From positions 1 through 8,497 of the forward strand of contig VGXJ01000063.1 of the NCBI GenBank assembly GCA_016873375.1: DNA of 8,497 bases, written 5' to 3'. Positions 7,528 through 8,497 of this stretch are shown here, piece by piece. Numbering within the stretch: the stretch's first letter is position 1; each line of letters opens with the position of its first letter. This stretch comes from Phycisphaerae bacterium (GTDB lineage: Bacteria > Planctomycetota > Phycisphaerae > Phycisphaerales > SM1A02). The position numbers and the translations under genes are program-made. Below the pieces are notes generated by a model. It saw only the letters and a list, made by a program, of their open reading frames with translations. It searched no databases and was not told the DNA's origin.

Positions 7528-8497
7528 GCCAGGCGCACCTGTCTCCGCACGATGCTGCGCGCGCGATCGCGATGCGCCTGCGCGACGCTGGGCATGTCGC
7601 ATACTTCGCCGGCGGCTGCGTGCGTGATCAGCTGCTGGGCCTCGAACCGGATGACTTCGATGTCGCCACGAGTGCAAAGCCGGATGAGATCACCTCGATC
7701 TTCAAGGGTGCCAAGGGCGTGGGCGAGTCGTTCGGCGTCATGCTCGTGCGAGCCGGAGGTGTCGTCGTCGAAGTCGCGACCTTCCGCGCCGATGGTCCCT
7801 ACACCGACAGCCGTCGGCCTGATTCGGTGCGATTTGCAACGCCTGAGGAGGATGCGCTCCGGCGCGACTTCACCGTCAACGGCCTCTTCATGGATCCTGC
7901 GAGCGGCGAGGTCATCGACTTCGTCGGCGGCCGTGCGGATGTCGCGGCGCGCGTCTTGCGCGCCATCGGTTCGCCGCACGAACGCATCCGCGAGGATCGG
8001 CTGCGCATGCTGCGGGCGGCGCGCTTCGCCGCGCGCTTTGCGCTCGAGATCGAGCCGCAGACGGCGCACGCCATCAGGGCCCACGCCTCGGAACTCGCGG
8101 GCGTGAGCCGCGAGCGCATCGGTATCGAGATCCGCAAGATCGTCGAGCATCCTCGCCGCGTGCACGGCGCGGAGCTGGTCGAGTCGCTTGGGCTCGATGC
8201 CGCGGTCTTCGCAGAATCGCACACCGCGGGGCCATTGAGTCGCTTGGCGGCCATCGAGCATGGCCGGCCCGTGGGCGCGCTGCTCGCGGCCTGGCTGCGC
8301 GACCGCGACGAGCGCGGCGGCGGCACGGGGCGCTGGACCGAAGCGCTCATGCTCAGCAACCGTGAGTCGGGCGACCTCGAGACCACGCTTGGCTTGGCTC
8401 GTTGGATGCACGATGGCTTCCAAGGCGCGGCGATCGCCGACCGGCGGTTGACCTTGGCCTCGCCACTCACGCCATCGGCGCTGGACATCGTGGGGGT
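7524..8497 (+). CDS. CCA tRNA nucleotidyltransferase / poly(A) polymerase family (class II), N-terminal 324 residues; C-terminus beyond the right edge
   Basis: This class II nucleotidyltransferase adds or repairs the 3'-terminal CCA of tRNAs using CTP and ATP. The visible 324 residues hold FAGGCVRD (28-35) with the GGxVRD nucleotide-binding motif, the catalytic DFDVAT (44-49, metal ligands D44 and D46), EVATFR (83-88), RRDFTVNG (113-120), the base-selecting EDRLR (157-161, EDxxR type) in RIREDRLRMLRAARFAARF, and SRERIGIEI (195-203). The rest of the C-terminal tRNA-binding part is cut by the window edge, and I see no HD domain in what is visible. The ATG at 7524 overlaps the plsC stop as ATGA. 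An in-frame ATG at 7515 would add three residues; neither has an ideal Shine-Dalgarno sequence (GGGA at 7509-7512). The family also contains CC-adding, A-adding and poly(A)-polymerase members. The complete EDxxR motif fits CCA addition, but specificity is an inference. Confidence 0.93.
   Translation, partial: MSQAHLSPHDAARAIAMRLRDAGHVAYFAGGCVRDQLLGLEPDDFDVATSAKPDEITSIFKGAKGVGESFGVMLVRAGGVVVEVATFRADGPYTDSRRPDSVRFATPEEDALRRDFTVNGLFMDPASGEVIDFVGGRADVAARVLRAIGSPHERIREDRLRMLRAARFAARFALEIEPQTAHAIRAHASELAGVSRERIGIEIRKIVEHPRRVHGAELVESLGLDAAVFAESHTAGPLSRLAAIEHGRPVGALLAAWLRDRDERGGGTGRWTEALMLSNRESGDLETTLGLARWMHDGFQGAAIADRRLTLASPLTPSALDIVG

Noticed and set aside
7023..8423. Minus-strand open frame (466 codons) opposite plsC and the CCA gene
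   Set aside because: It spans two well-supported plus-strand genes and has no domain or plausible start context.

Overview
This is a GC-rich window (about two-thirds G+C by eye) of densely packed bacterial housekeeping genes. It looks like a chromosomal core region. I see no mobile element, CRISPR array, RNA gene or phage remnant. The likely source is a member of the Planctomycetota, perhaps a Phycisphaerae relative. That is an inference from the GC content, the style of the sugar-isomerase-like protein, the GcvH sequence and the GRDQG form of the cytidylate kinase motif. It is not proven by the window.

The window splits at a divergent promoter region of 82 bases (5204-5285). Leftward, on the minus strand, run gcvH (glycine cleavage H protein), an ABC-transporter ATPase, a ten-helix FtsX/MacB-type ABC permease and uvrB (excision-repair DNA helicase subunit, cut by the left window edge). 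Spacing is tight: 16 bases between gcvH and the ATPase start I prefer, a 53-base ATPase/permease overlap, and 25 bases between permease and uvrB. One transcript is therefore plausible although the functions differ.

Rightward, on the plus strand, run a TIM-barrel sugar-phosphate isomerase/epimerase-like protein, cmk (CMP kinase), a plsC-type lysophosphatidate acyltransferase and a CCA tRNA nucleotidyltransferase (cut by the right edge). Each gene overlaps the next by 4, 10 and 4 bases, which strongly suggests a translationally coupled operon. Cmk and PlsC both feed phospholipid synthesis (CTP supply and phosphatidate formation), and the CCA enzyme uses CTP and ATP to mature tRNAs, so the group has a loose CTP/lipid/tRNA theme.

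I did not find a clearly new system. The items most worth a second look are the apparent loss of metal ligands in the TIM-barrel protein, the strong excess of the palindrome GCGATCGC, the placement of gcvH at the head of a transporter/repair gene string, and the long out-of-frame overlap joining the two transporter genes. The only non-coding stretches are the 82-base divergent gap and two gaps of 25 and 16 bases; no gene-free stretch exceeds 300 bases.
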